Both the position numbers and the translations under genes were made by a program. From positions 1 through 64,000 of the forward strand of contig NZ_QKTX01000014.1 in NCBI RefSeq assembly GCF_003253485.1: 64,000 nt of DNA, read 5' to 3'. The notes under the pieces are model-generated. The model was not told where the DNA came from and did not search any database. It saw only the letters and a list, made by a program, of their open reading frames with translations. Source of the stretch: Algoriphagus aquaeductus. GTDB taxonomy: Bacteria > Bacteroidota > Bacteroidia > Cytophagales > Cyclobacteriaceae. This document shows, one piece after another, positions 42,647 to 52,204 of the stretch (position 1 is its first letter; each line of letters opens with the position of its first letter).

Positions 42647-43792
42647 ATGAAATTTGGTACCAAAGCCATCCATGCAGGAGTAAGTCCCGATCCTTCGACC
42701 GGGGCAATTATGACTCCGATTTTCCAAACATCAACCTACGTACAAAAGTCTCCGGGAGACCACCTCGGGTATGAATACAGCCGAACCCATAACCCTACCC
42801 GGACAGCCCTGCAAAACAGTATTGCTGCTTTGGAAAACGGAAAGCATGGCATTTGTTTTTCATCCGGATTGGGGGCCATTGATGCGGTGGTGAAGCTATT
42901 CAATCCTGGAGATGAGATTATTTCTACCAGCGATTTATATGGAGGAACCTACCGCCTGTTTACCAAGGTTTTTGAGCGATACGGGATCAAATTCCATTTT
43001 GTGCCGATGAATGATCCGGAAAAACTTTCCGCATACGTCAACGAGCACACCAAAATGGTCTGGGTAGAAACTCCTACCAATCCGATGATGAATATCATTG
43101 ACCTGAAAGCAATGGCCGCTTTCTCAAAGAAACACGGGCTGCTGCTTGCGGTAGACAATACGTTTGCTTCTCCGTTTTTGCAGAATCCGCTGGATTTTGG
43201 AGCGGATATCGTCATGCATTCTGTGACCAAATACCTCGGAGGGCACTCCGATGTGGTGATGGGCGCCTTGGTGGTCAATGATGACGAACTGGCTTCCAGA
43301 CTGGTATTTCTTCAAAATGCCTGTGGGGCTACTCCTGGGCCTCAGGACTGCTTTTTGGTCCTTCGCGGTATCAAAACCCTCCATCTGAGAATGGAGCGCC
43401 ACTGTCAAAATGGAAAGACCATTGCGGCCTACCTGAAGAATCACCCCAAGGTGGAAAAAGTGTATTGGCCGGGATTTGAAGACCATCCTAACCATGAAAT
43501 CGCCAAAAGTCAGATGCGGGATTTTGGAGGGATGATCTCCTTCACTTTGGTAGGAAATCAGTTGGAAGATGCCAAAACCGTGATGGAAAACATGCACTTG
43601 TTTTCTCTTGCAGAATCCCTTGGAGGGGTAGAGTCACTCTGCGGACATCCAGCCACCATGACTCATGCCTCGATCCCAAAAGAGGAGCGGGAAAAAGTGG
43701 GATTGGTGGATTCCCTGATCCGACTGAGTGTCGGGGTGGAGGATGCCGAAGATCTCAAAAATGATATTGCCCAAGCATTGGCTAAAATCTAA
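42647..43792 (+). CDS. Cystathionine gamma-synthase/lyase-type PLP enzyme
   Basis: The 381-residue protein is a trans-sulfuration enzyme of the Cys/Met metabolism PLP family: YEYSRTHNPTRTALQNSIAA, then the GICFSSGLGAIDAVVKLF cofactor region, VDNTFASPFLQNPLDFGADI, and SVTKYLGGHSDVVMGA, whose Lys (about residue 196) binds PLP. The C terminus has SLAESLGGVESLCGHPATMT and LIRLSVGVEDAEDL. Cystathionine gamma-synthase and gamma-lyase are hard to separate from sequence, so methionine synthesis or cysteine metabolism are both possible. Length fits both. It is a single gene with a strong terminator. Confidence 0.9.
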   Translation: MKFGTKAIHAGVSPDPSTGAIMTPIFQTSTYVQKSPGDHLGYEYSRTHNPTRTALQNSIAALENGKHGICFSSGLGAIDAVVKLFNPGDEIISTSDLYGGTYRLFTKVFERYGIKFHFVPMNDPEKLSAYVNEHTKMVWVETPTNPMMNIIDLKAMAAFSKKHGLLLAVDNTFASPFLQNPLDFGADIVMHSVTKYLGGHSDVVMGALVVNDDELASRLVFLQNACGATPGPQDCFLVLRGIKTLHLRMERHCQNGKTIAAYLKNHPKVEKVYWPGFEDHPNHEIAKSQMRDFGGMISFTLVGNQLEDAKTVMENMHLFSLAESLGGVESLCGHPATMTHASIPKEEREKVGLVDSLIRLSVGVEDAEDLKNDIAQALAKI

Positions 43793-43796
43793 AAAT

Positions 43797-43822
43797 AAAG
43801 CCCTCTGAATGGAGGGCTTTTT
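43797..43822. terminator. Terminator between convergent genes
   Basis: AAAGCCCTC (43797-43805) and GAGGGCTTT (43812-43820) form a 9-bp stem with a 6-base loop, followed by T-run bases on the plus strand and by A/T-rich bases on the minus side. It serves the PLP enzyme gene and probably the convergent lipoprotein gene ending at 43843. Confidence 0.85.
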
Positions 43823-43842
43823 CATGTCCTGATTTTGCAGAC

Positions 43843-44397
43843 CTATTCATTGACTACCGCCGGAATCCTGACCCGGAATTTTCCGGATTCTATTTTCATA
43901 CTTCTGCCGGTCCGGGTGTAAAGCGTCCCTGAAAAGCGGCCTTCCAAAATTTCACCTTCGTATTTCTCAAGGGTAAATTGTATTTGATCAGCAGTTGTAG
44001 TGCCCACAAAATTCACATCATCCTCTGGTCCGTAGGTTACGGGAACCTGGTTTTTCAGATCCCTGAGTTGAAAATCTCCTATCGGGGTCATCGGATGGGT
44101 GATCGGCCCGGATACTTCCATCGGGAGCGCTTCCCTCCAGATAAACGAATCAATGATGTTGATTCCGGCCAAAAAGGACTGATCCTGATTTTGAAAGGCA
44201 ATGCCGATTTGATCTTGTCTTTCCCCTCGGAAGTATTTGTTCCAAGAAGTGTTTTCGATTTCCTGAAACAGGTAGGCTTTTCCTGCTGACCTAAATGAAA
44301 TAAAGTCACCTTTTGACAAGGGGTCTTCCCCGGTTTGGCAGCCGAAAAGAAAAATAACTAAGACGGGAAAAAGGAGGAAAATGGAGCGGAAATTCAT
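43843..44397 (-). CDS. Hypothetical lipoprotein, DUF6252-like
   Basis: The 184-residue protein has a lipoprotein signal (IFLLFPVLVIFLFGCQTGED). The mature part is beta-rich and includes SFIWREALPMEVSGPI and FTLEKYEGEILEGRFSGTLY followed by a basic turn, which resembles small Bacteroidota lipoproteins of the DUF6252 type. It is predicted to be attached to the periplasmic or outer-membrane leaflet. No enzymatic motif is seen. It is convergent with the PLP enzyme gene across a shared terminator, and 69 bases separate it from the next gene upstream. Confidence 0.65.
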   Translation of the reverse strand: MNFRSIFLLFPVLVIFLFGCQTGEDPLSKGDFISFRSAGKAYLFQEIENTSWNKYFRGERQDQIGIAFQNQDQSFLAGINIIDSFIWREALPMEVSGPITHPMTPIGDFQLRDLKNQVPVTYGPEDDVNFVGTTTADQIQFTLEKYEGEILEGRFSGTLYTRTGRSMKIESGKFRVRIPAVVNE

Positions 44398-44466
44398 TCG
44401 ATGCAGTAAAGGGTTAGTCGACTACACGGATCGAAGAGGAATTAGTTTTGAAGTTTAAATCTTTAA

Positions 44467-45300
44467 CTAGGAAATCACCTTTTTCACCAGTTCAAAGGCC
44501 TGCTTCTCAATATCAGTGGACATTTTCTTTTTTTCCTCTTTCAGTTCTTTCACCCAATCCAAGTATTTTTTGGGAATATCTTCTTTTTCGGAAAGAAAAT
44601 GAGTCATGGTCTGGAAAGTCAGGTGGTTGGAATACCAAGGCTTAAGCCCATTTTTGACGAGTTGGATTTCCTGATGGATTTGAGGGATAAAAATGGAATT
44701 AAATCCCAGGTGAAGTAGGATATTTTCCAGCATGATGACTTTTTTGAAGCTTTCGAACAAATCCCTAAAACTCTGGGTACTCATCGGGGTTTTGACATCA
44801 TTGGTGGCCAGCTCCAGTTCCTCCTGCACCAGTTGATGGATTGCGGTGCTGATCATCAGCGGCTTGATTCCTTTACTGGCTTGATGGGCTCTTTCCAAAA
44901 AATCATCCCAAGCCTTGAGCGAGCTTCCAACCATCAAGTCAAAGGCCTCTTTTTGCATGATTCGCTTTTGAGAAGACAGGTAGGTCCGAAAACTTTCAAA
45001 TTTTTGACCTGATTCAGTTTCTCTTAATTTGAGGCTTTTCTCGACCAATTTGAGATGCTGGATTTTTCTGAGGGACTTCTTTAACTTCTTAAAAGAAGAA
45101 AACATTGACTGCCCAAGGTATTCGTTTTCAAAGTGAATTTTGGAAAGTAAGTCGGAGTAGAGTTCCAGAAATTCCAGATGCCCGAGCAGTTCAATGGCTT
45201 TTTTGGATTTGATTTCCTTTCCCAGGTCCAAAAATAGAGCTTTCGCCTCTTGGTGCTGCTGTAAGAAAATCTGAAAAACAGGAGAAGTTTTGACCTGCAT
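44467..45300 (-). CDS. Unrecognised helical protein of 277 residues
   Basis: The protein is almost entirely helical and rich in Lys and Glu (for example MFSSFKKLKKSLRKIQHLKL, and ending KKMSTDIEKQAFELVKKVIS). The spacing of basic residues recalls the CHAD domain, which binds polyphosphate, but the conserved His residues are not evident, so I leave it unnamed. No signal peptide or membrane segment. It starts three bases after the DUF2027-Smr gene, so the two form an operon with the photolyase gene. Confidence 0.65.
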   Translation of the reverse strand: MQVKTSPVFQIFLQQHQEAKALFLDLGKEIKSKKAIELLGHLEFLELYSDLLSKIHFENEYLGQSMFSSFKKLKKSLRKIQHLKLVEKSLKLRETESGQKFESFRTYLSSQKRIMQKEAFDLMVGSSLKAWDDFLERAHQASKGIKPLMISTAIHQLVQEELELATNDVKTPMSTQSFRDLFESFKKVIMLENILLHLGFNSIFIPQIHQEIQLVKNGLKPWYSNHLTFQTMTHFLSEKEDIPKKYLDWVKELKEEKKKMSTDIEKQAFELVKKVIS

Positions 45301-45303
45301 AGT

Positions 45304-46254
45304 TTAGGAAATTCTCACCAGTGTGGCACCATATCCCCACTGGTCCTTCTGGGTGTCCTGAAAGTACTTAATATTTCCCAATTGACTCAATCGCTTGTGG
45401 ATTTCTTTTCTTAAAACTCCGTTTCCAAGCCCGTGGATAAAGGTGATTTCATCCATTCCCGAAAGAATCGCCTGATTGAGGTTTTTCTCAAATGCTTCCA
45501 GCTGAATACGCATTTTTTCGGAATTACTCAATTGATCAGGTGAAGGATGGAGCGTTTCAATATGAAGATCGACCGAACGGGCAGGCTTGACCGGACGAGG
45601 CGCTTCGGGAATTGGCTGTATTTGGTTCAGCTCAGCGTTTAGGCTTCTGATGTCCAAGTCCTTGGTGGTACGCTCCATGGCGAAGAGATACACATTTTTT
45701 CCAAGGATCGGAGCTTTGCTCAGGTGCTTGAAAAACTGCGTGGGTTTCATCTTCAGTTGGCGCTCAAAAGGAGGAATTGCTTTTTCCAGTTTGTTTTGAA
45801 TGGGGATGAAACGAAGCAAAAAAGCCGGCCATTCGTCCATGTCTTTGATTAGTCGATCGTCGAATTTCCGGTGCTCTCCGCCATTTAGCGTCCCGGCAAA
45901 AAGGGTTCGATGATTCCCCCCAAATACTTCTGAGGTATGGACCAAGTAAGGCTGATGGCTGTCATTGATGAGGTAGAGACTCAGGCTTTGGTCATTGATC
46001 GGCAGAAAAGCCAAATAAAGTCCCTGATCTTTTGGCGCTGAGATAGGATGCGGGGATTCGGATTCCTTCTGGGAATCAGGCGCTGCGCCGAAGTAGCTTT
46101 TTTCGGCTTCGGCAATGAGGACCACTTCAGATTTCAAAGCAGGAATAATAAATCCATCTTCGATCTCTACTTCAATTCTGCCTCCGGAGGATACTTTTTT
46201 GACGATTCCCTCTTCTTTCCCATGCAGTAATCGTACTCTGTCTCCGATGTTCAT
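45304..46254 (-). CDS. DUF2027 protein with C-terminal Smr domain
   Basis: The 316-residue protein starts with a small KOW-like domain (GDRVRLLHGKEEGIVKKVSS), contains a central DUF2027 beta domain, and ends in an Smr domain with VDLHIETLHP and EITFIHGLGNGVLRKEIHKR, then DQWGYGATLVRI. Smr domains, as in MutS2, bind or nick branched nucleic acids or resolve collided ribosomes on RNA. DUF2027-Smr is characteristic of Bacteroidota; its function is unproven. The start overlaps the stop of the photolyase gene by four bases, so it is translated with the upstream gene. Confidence 0.85.
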   Translation of the reverse strand: MNIGDRVRLLHGKEEGIVKKVSSGGRIEVEIEDGFIIPALKSEVVLIAEAEKSYFGAAPDSQKESESPHPISAPKDQGLYLAFLPINDQSLSLYLINDSHQPYLVHTSEVFGGNHRTLFAGTLNGGEHRKFDDRLIKDMDEWPAFLLRFIPIQNKLEKAIPPFERQLKMKPTQFFKHLSKAPILGKNVYLFAMERTTKDLDIRSLNAELNQIQPIPEAPRPVKPARSVDLHIETLHPSPDQLSNSEKMRIQLEAFEKNLNQAILSGMDEITFIHGLGNGVLRKEIHKRLSQLGNIKYFQDTQKDQWGYGATLVRIS

Positions 46255-47549
46255 TGCTCCAATGCTTTTTTGTAGGTCTCAATTGCTCTTGTCCGGGCAA
46301 ATTTATGATCTACAATCGGCTTTGGGTAGGAATTTGTTCCTAATTCTGGAATCCATTTTTTAATGTATCGGAGATCCTTGTCAAATTTTTCGGTTTGGGA
46401 GTCGGGATTGAATACCCGAAAATAGGGCTGAGCATCCGTGCCGGTGCCTGCAGCCCATTGCCAGCCCCCATTATTGGAGGCCAATTCAAAGTCCAACAGC
46501 TTTTTGGCGAAATAGGCTTCCCCCCATCTCCAGTCGATCAATAGGTGCTTGGTGAGAAAGGAGGCGACGATCATTCGTACCCGATTGTGCATGTAGCCGG
46601 TGGCGTTGAGCTCACGCATGCCGGCATCGACGATTGGAAAGCCGGTTTTTCCTTCACACCAGGCTTTATATTCCTGCACGTTATTTCTCCAGGGAATACG
46701 GTCGTAGGCCGGCTTGAAGGCTTTGTCCACCACCTGAGGATTGTAGGCAAGGATCATCATGTAAAACTCCCGCCAAATGAGTTCATTAAGATAGGTGTCA
46801 TTGAGTTGGGAGGCGACTTGGGCGAGTTTTCTTACCGAAATAGTCCCGAATCTGAGGTGGATCCCGAGTCGGGTAGTTCCTTTTTGGGCTGGGAAGTTTC
46901 GCGTCTCATCGTAGTGTCGGATGATGTCCTGATCGGCTACGGCCGAAGGGATTTCGATAGGCGAAGGTTGGAATCCCATTTCTCCCAAAGAGATACCGGG
47001 AAGGGGTTGGGTGCTTACCAGATTTTTCCAGTTCGGTTCAGAAAGAGGGTGGATTTTGGTCTGTTTGAATTTTTCCAGCCAGTTTTTACTGAAGGGAGTG
47101 AAGACTTTGTAAAATTCCCCCGAGCCATTCAGAATTTCGCCCGGCTCGAAGATGACCTGGTCTTTGAAGCTGAGCAAAGAAATGTTTTTTGTCTTAAGCA
47201 TCGCTTCAATTTTCTCATCCCTTTCCTTGGCGTAGGGTTCATAGTCCCGGTTGGTATACACCCCCTGAATATCAAATTCGGAAAGCAGATCCGCATACAC
47301 TTCCTCCGGCCTGCCGTATTTGATCAATAAGGAGCTGCCTTTTTGCTCAAAAAAGGACTTGAGTTCGTTGATTTTGCGGTGGATAAACTGGACACGGGCA
47401 TCGGCCTTTTCCTCTAGGTGTTCAAGTATGTTCTTGTCAAAAATGAAAAGGGGAAGGACCTCTTTTTCTTGCTGGAGGGCGTAAAAGAGGGCGGTATGGT
47501 CATCTGTTCTTAGATCTCTACGAAACCAGCACAGGGTAATTTTCTTCAT
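46251..47549 (-). CDS. Cryptochrome/DNA photolyase family protein
   Basis: The 432-residue protein has the N-terminal antenna domain (CWFRRDLRTDDHTALFYALQ) and the FAD-binding helical domain with TTRLGIHLRFGTISVRKLA, ELIWREFYMMILAYNP, FPIVDAGMRELNATGYMHNR and the Trp-rich GGWQWAAGTGTDAQPYFRVF. This is the class I cyclobutane-pyrimidine-dimer photolyase pattern, which reverses UV damage using blue light. A 6-4 photolyase or DASH role cannot be fully excluded. It lies 41 bases from the tamB stop and is coupled to the downstream Smr gene by an ATGA overlap. Confidence 0.9.
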   Translation of the reverse strand: MKKITLCWFRRDLRTDDHTALFYALQQEKEVLPLFIFDKNILEHLEEKADARVQFIHRKINELKSFFEQKGSSLLIKYGRPEEVYADLLSEFDIQGVYTNRDYEPYAKERDEKIEAMLKTKNISLLSFKDQVIFEPGEILNGSGEFYKVFTPFSKNWLEKFKQTKIHPLSEPNWKNLVSTQPLPGISLGEMGFQPSPIEIPSAVADQDIIRHYDETRNFPAQKGTTRLGIHLRFGTISVRKLAQVASQLNDTYLNELIWREFYMMILAYNPQVVDKAFKPAYDRIPWRNNVQEYKAWCEGKTGFPIVDAGMRELNATGYMHNRVRMIVASFLTKHLLIDWRWGEAYFAKKLLDFELASNNGGWQWAAGTGTDAQPYFRVFNPDSQTEKFDKDLRYIKKWIPELGTNSYPKPIVDHKFARTRAIETYKKALEQ

Positions 47550-47590
47550 CTGCTTCTTTTTTGGAGAAAGTCAGGAAAAGGGAAATTGTT

Positions 47591-50500
47591 TTAATTTTCT
47601 TCCTTTGGAGGGACTTTTTCTATTCGGATCAGCTCATGCTCTTCCTTTCGGGGAGGAAGACTATCCAAGTCTATGGGTGTCCAATTTTCTTGATCGTTGT
47701 AATCGTTTCTCAAAAAATCATCCGAATCCTGTATAATAAGCTTTTGGGTGCGATTGCCGGTTAGTTTTTTGAATAGTTCTGAAAATGAATTGAAAGATAC
47801 ATTTTGAGTCAGGGAAGCACCGTAAGACAATACATTTTGGGTAAGAGACAGCGAAGTGAAGGTGTTGAAGTTGTTTCGGTTGAAGATTCGTAATCGATAT
47901 ACCCCATCCTCGGTGATCATGTATTCAGCTTGCCAATCGCCGATGATGGAGGCTGCACTGGCATTGCCCCGATTATCCGTAAACCCTCCGTCACGGGAGA
48001 CTCTCAGCCTTCCATCCAAAAAGGTGTAGGCGACACTGAGTTGGAAATTTTCAAGGGTATTTTGGTCCAGACTGGCGAGATCAATATTCACTTCAAGGTT
48101 TTTATCGACCTGCCCGATAAAGCTGTTGAGCTGGGAAGAAAGCAGGTTGCCGAGGCTGGAAGAGAGGGTAGAAACACCCGAAAATTGTCCTTCCGGTGAA
48201 AACTGCTTGGTCATGATCACCGAAAATACCTGGCGGTTCATCTCCTGTTCGTCTGCCGCAACCCGGTTTTGGAAAGCGGAAATCGTAGTCTGTACATCAC
48301 CGCTTGAGGGGAATTCGGAAAAGTCAAAGCTGAAATTAAAGGTCGGAGAGAGAAGCTCGCCCTGAAGATCCATCAGAACTTTGACAGGGAAACGCCGGCG
48401 CATCTGACTGTTTTCCTGGGCTGCGTTGGCTGTGTTGATTAGCGGTTGGAGAGATACGCTTTCTTCGTAGACCGCCTTGAGGTTCATGATACCGGTATAG
48501 GGGTCACCAAACCAGGTAATTCTTCCTCCCGGTCTCACCGTAAACTCCCGCTTGACCACATTGTAGAGGGAGAAATTATATTTTCCTTCCACAATTTCAT
48601 AGTTGCCGGTCAGGGAGAAGTTCCCTTGGGTATCGATATTCATGTTGAGCACGCCACGTCCTCTCCCCTGAATACTTTCCTCTGTTTTTGGATCGATGAT
48701 GATCTCTGCAAAAGCATCCGGAGTGATGTCGAGAATAAAATTCATCCGGACATTTTCAATTTCCAGACGGTTGACCTCCTCGGCAAGCGCTTTAATTCTT
48801 ACCGTGTCTTGGACGTTGATGATTTGGATAAAATCCTCCTGGTATTGTTCATTGGAGCTCGTAAGGGGAATAAAAATTCGGGTATTGGGCTGAGTAGTAG
48901 CACGGGCAACCACATCGAGGTTTCGGGTACTTCCTTTCACAGTCAGGGTTCCTGTAGCGAATGCCGAGCCGTAAAAGACTTCATTGTCCCTTACGGTGGT
49001 GTTCATTACCTGAAAATTGGTCAGTCTGGAATTGATGTCCAGGAAGATGTCGTCAAATCCCCGGTGATTGACCCCTCCGGTAAAGGTGGCCCGGTTGCCG
49101 TTGATATCCCTGAACACCAAATCCTGAAAACTGATTTGGGTAGGTCTAAAAAGGATGCTTCCATCCATCTGATAGGAAGTATTGAGGTAGTTGATCCGTA
49201 TTTTGCCCTGGTCTATTCTTCCGCTTCCCAAGACCTCAGGAGTAGCTGTAGTGCCTCGTATTTGAAGGTTTCCGCTGACTGTGCCCCCGAGATTGGAAAT
49301 GTACTTGGAAAGAAAAGGCTCGAAAATCACCAGGTTGGCCTGAGTCATTCTGGCTTCCAGATCCAGATTTTGATAGTCGAGCCCAATGATTCCGTCGATA
49401 TCTATCCGTTTTTGATCGTTGAGAAAGTTTTCGACTTTCAATACCAGATTGTTTTCATCCAAAGTTGCTCTTGCCCCAATATCTCCAATCGGGAAACTGT
49501 TGATTTCCAAATTCTCGATGGACAGATTGCCCTGTATTCTTGGTTCGGCCAGGAGGTTGTTCAATTGGAAAGAACCGTCGGCAGTTCCTCCAAAGTTGTA
49601 AGGTGTTACCGTATTCAGGAGGTCCATACTCACTTCATTCAGGAGGAGATCTAGGGTTTCCTCCGGCCGATCACTGATTTTTCCGTCGATTCCCAAGGAT
49701 TGGTTTTCATTTTGGATTCTGAGTTTTTGGATGGTTACTTCACCTTGGGAGAGCGAAATCTGGTTTTCTGGATCAAATTGCCATTCACGATTGAGCACAC
49801 GCAGGAGCGAAGGTTTGAATTTCAAAAAGGTCCCTCCTGAGGTAAATTTGGTTTCTGCGGCAATCCTTGCCTTACTTTGGGTCGAATCTTGGTCCAAACT
49901 CAGCAAAAGATCCAAGTTGGTTTGGTCCCAAATCGCTTCCAGTCCTAAGTTTTTGAAGCCCAGATTTTCTCCTACTTTTTGCTCTTTCGAATAGATGTAA
50001 AAGGAAGCCAAAATATCTTCGCTGTTGATGATTTTGGAAGTGTTGAAGTCTATGTTGGTGCCAAAGGCTGTATTTCCCTGGTAGCTGATCGTATCTATTG
50101 AAGTGAAAAAGTTGAAGACGGTATTTTCCTTGGTTTGGTAAAATGCCCCTTCCAAGATGTTGTTTTTGGAGATGCGGAGATCCGGTTGAAACAGCTGAAT
50201 CAGGGGATTGATATTGGGCATCCGGATATTGAGATCCAGGCTGTAAGTTTCCGAGAAATTTTCTGTCAGATCAGCCAAAGGTTGTTCCTCATTGAGGATG
50301 ATGGCCAGGTATTGCTTGCCCAAGATTCCCAGATCTCTTCCCATTTGTTCCAGGTTAAACTGACCTGAGGCAGCTACCACCAGGTAGTCTGAGTTGAGCG
50401 AGAGCGTACGGGTGCCTCCTGCAAAGAGGGATTGGAAAAAGAAATTTCCCACATCCAGGAAGCGATCCTCGTAACCTACCTTTATATCTGTAAATCTCGC

Positions 50501-52204
50501 GATTCCCTGGATTCCGTCTAGGGTGATTCCTTTGGTGTCGATATCCAATTTGCCACTGACAAAGGCAGGCGTCTCCATGACCTTGATCCGGTCCAGGAAA
50601 AGCGTGTCCAGGTCAACTACGAGTCTGACCGAATCCACAGATTCTTCCAGATTCAGATATCCTTTTACCTGGGTTTTGAGATTTGGATCATCGACGGATA
50701 GATTGCCTCTAAAAAGATTAAGTCCATAGGTGGCATCAGTCTGGATATTGGTGAAATTATATTGATTGATCCCGAGCTGGGATATTTTGGCGTTGAGATC
50801 AATCAAGGCGGTTTCCAGGGATGATCCTTTGAAATTCACATTGCCTTCCAGGGATACCTTTTGCAGCAACTCCCGATCCTCTGCCAATATTCCCAGATCC
50901 AAATTCTGGATTTTCACCCTGGAAACGATAGAAGGTATGTCTTTGACTAAATCATAATTTACCCTGCCGCTGATATTTCCGATTCCTGTTCGAAAATCTC
51001 CTGTGGTGGTAAATCTGGTCGGAAGTCCCGCAAAGTCCGCGTCCAAACGGATGATATTGAACTTGTTGATTTCTTTTTGGATTTGGGGTGAAAGATAGGG
51101 AGCGAGGTCACTGGCAGCAATGACCGAATTTTTGAGTGAAAAATTGAGATAGGTTTGCTCAATATCAGGAAGTCCATCAATCAAAAATGAACCAAAAAGG
51201 GCCGTTCTTTTTCCAACCCGGATCAAAAATTCATCCGATTTCATATCAGAAATGTAACCGGTCACTTCCCCGCTGAGGTAGATGTCATCGTCGATTTCGG
51301 GCAAAGTGGGTGCAAAAAGTCTCAGATCAGACACATGTAGTTTGGTCTCCTCCATTCGTGCGGTAAGCTTGACCTGATGGAGAAAATCCGCATACCCTCG
51401 AGGTCCTGTCAGATCCATTCTAAGGTAGTTTTTGATATGGCTTTTTTCTGATTTTAGACTTAGCTGATCCAGTTCCAAAAACTTCGGATGGTAGGTCAGC
51501 TGGGTTTTCAATTCTTGGATATTCAGTCCTGAGTTGGTTTCTACCCCGGTAAGGAGCTTGATGTCCAATTCTAAAGTGGAACCGATGAAACTGAATTTTT
51601 CTGCATTTGCAGTGATTTCTTTGAAATCTATCCTGGTGTAGTCAAACCCTTCTTCCACCGGGGTTGCGTTCAAATCACTGATTGAAAATTCAGATTGGCG
51701 GAGTTCGAGCGTAGAGATAAAAAACCGGCTTTCCCGGGTACTGGGTGTGGAGGAACCAAATACATCAGAAAGCTCTCCTATCCATCGGTTGATATTGATC
51801 ATGGAGTCTCCCTGATGGGTGATTAGGTTGAGATCTCCTTTTTCCAACCGGACTACGTCAAGTTTGGGATCGGTCGAAGAAATCAGCGAAAGAATGGCAA
51901 AATCCACTTGGAGCCGATCAGCTGCCAGCATCAGGCTGTCTCTGTGATCGTATATCCTGATCCCTTCAGCAGACAAGGCATCCCACCAAGAGATTTGGAT
52001 TTTTCCGATTTCGGTATGGAAAGTGGTTCGCTCGTTTAGGTATCCAGCTACTTTGTCCACTGCCCAATTTTGCACTCCGGTAATCTGCAGGGATAAGGCC
52101 AGTCCGATCAAAAGCAAAAGGGAAGAAAAAATCACCCAAAGAATCACTCGGAAAGCTTTGTGCAAAAAATCCGTAACTTTCGCCTTCTTTTCCAATGGGT
52201 ACAA
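47591..52204 (-). CDS. TamB-like translocation/assembly protein (AsmA/DUF490)
   Basis: The 1537-residue protein has one N-terminal membrane anchor (VILWVIFSSLLLLIGLALSL) and a very long periplasmic part made of repeated beta-strands, ending in a DUF490 region with VNIDLASLDQNTLENFQLSV. TamB and related AsmA-like proteins bridge the inner and outer membranes and carry phospholipids or assist outer-membrane protein assembly. No TamA is seen nearby, which is common in Bacteroidota. The start is a TTG at 52204 or 52195; no ATG exists near the anchor. This start overlaps the start region of divergent tsaD, so their promoters must lie inside each other's coding sequence. Confidence 0.85.
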   Translation of the reverse strand: MYPLEKKAKVTDFLHKAFRVILWVIFSSLLLLIGLALSLQITGVQNWAVDKVAGYLNERTTFHTEIGKIQISWWDALSAEGIRIYDHRDSLMLAADRLQVDFAILSLISSTDPKLDVVRLEKGDLNLITHQGDSMININRWIGELSDVFGSSTPSTRESRFFISTLELRQSEFSISDLNATPVEEGFDYTRIDFKEITANAEKFSFIGSTLELDIKLLTGVETNSGLNIQELKTQLTYHPKFLELDQLSLKSEKSHIKNYLRMDLTGPRGYADFLHQVKLTARMEETKLHVSDLRLFAPTLPEIDDDIYLSGEVTGYISDMKSDEFLIRVGKRTALFGSFLIDGLPDIEQTYLNFSLKNSVIAASDLAPYLSPQIQKEINKFNIIRLDADFAGLPTRFTTTGDFRTGIGNISGRVNYDLVKDIPSIVSRVKIQNLDLGILAEDRELLQKVSLEGNVNFKGSSLETALIDLNAKISQLGINQYNFTNIQTDATYGLNLFRGNLSVDDPNLKTQVKGYLNLEESVDSVRLVVDLDTLFLDRIKVMETPAFVSGKLDIDTKGITLDGIQGIARFTDIKVGYEDRFLDVGNFFFQSLFAGGTRTLSLNSDYLVVAASGQFNLEQMGRDLGILGKQYLAIILNEEQPLADLTENFSETYSLDLNIRMPNINPLIQLFQPDLRISKNNILEGAFYQTKENTVFNFFTSIDTISYQGNTAFGTNIDFNTSKIINSEDILASFYIYSKEQKVGENLGFKNLGLEAIWDQTNLDLLLSLDQDSTQSKARIAAETKFTSGGTFLKFKPSLLRVLNREWQFDPENQISLSQGEVTIQKLRIQNENQSLGIDGKISDRPEETLDLLLNEVSMDLLNTVTPYNFGGTADGSFQLNNLLAEPRIQGNLSIENLEINSFPIGDIGARATLDENNLVLKVENFLNDQKRIDIDGIIGLDYQNLDLEARMTQANLVIFEPFLSKYISNLGGTVSGNLQIRGTTATPEVLGSGRIDQGKIRINYLNTSYQMDGSILFRPTQISFQDLVFRDINGNRATFTGGVNHRGFDDIFLDINSRLTNFQVMNTTVRDNEVFYGSAFATGTLTVKGSTRNLDVVARATTQPNTRIFIPLTSSNEQYQEDFIQIINVQDTVRIKALAEEVNRLEIENVRMNFILDITPDAFAEIIIDPKTEESIQGRGRGVLNMNIDTQGNFSLTGNYEIVEGKYNFSLYNVVKREFTVRPGGRITWFGDPYTGIMNLKAVYEESVSLQPLINTANAAQENSQMRRRFPVKVLMDLQGELLSPTFNFSFDFSEFPSSGDVQTTISAFQNRVAADEQEMNRQVFSVIMTKQFSPEGQFSGVSTLSSSLGNLLSSQLNSFIGQVDKNLEVNIDLASLDQNTLENFQLSVAYTFLDGRLRVSRDGGFTDNRGNASAASIIGDWQAEYMITEDGVYRLRIFNRNNFNTFTSLSLTQNVLSYGASLTQNVSFNSFSELFKKLTGNRTQKLIIQDSDDFLRNDYNDQENWTPIDLDSLPPRKEEHELIRIEKVPPKEEN
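52174..52181 (+). promoter_or_regulatory. Possible -7 box of tsaD inside the tamB gene
   Basis: TAACTTTC at 52174-52181 differs from TAnnTTTG by one base and lies 13 bases before the tsaD ATG, which would give a leader of under ten bases. No good -33 element is seen at 19-21 bases. The box lies within the 5' coding part of tamB on the other strand. Confidence 0.3.

Noticed and set aside
48446..49654. 402-residue plus-strand ORF inside tamB
   Set aside because: Long antisense frames are expected opposite this repetitive gene; the translation has no signal, domain or neighbours on that strand.
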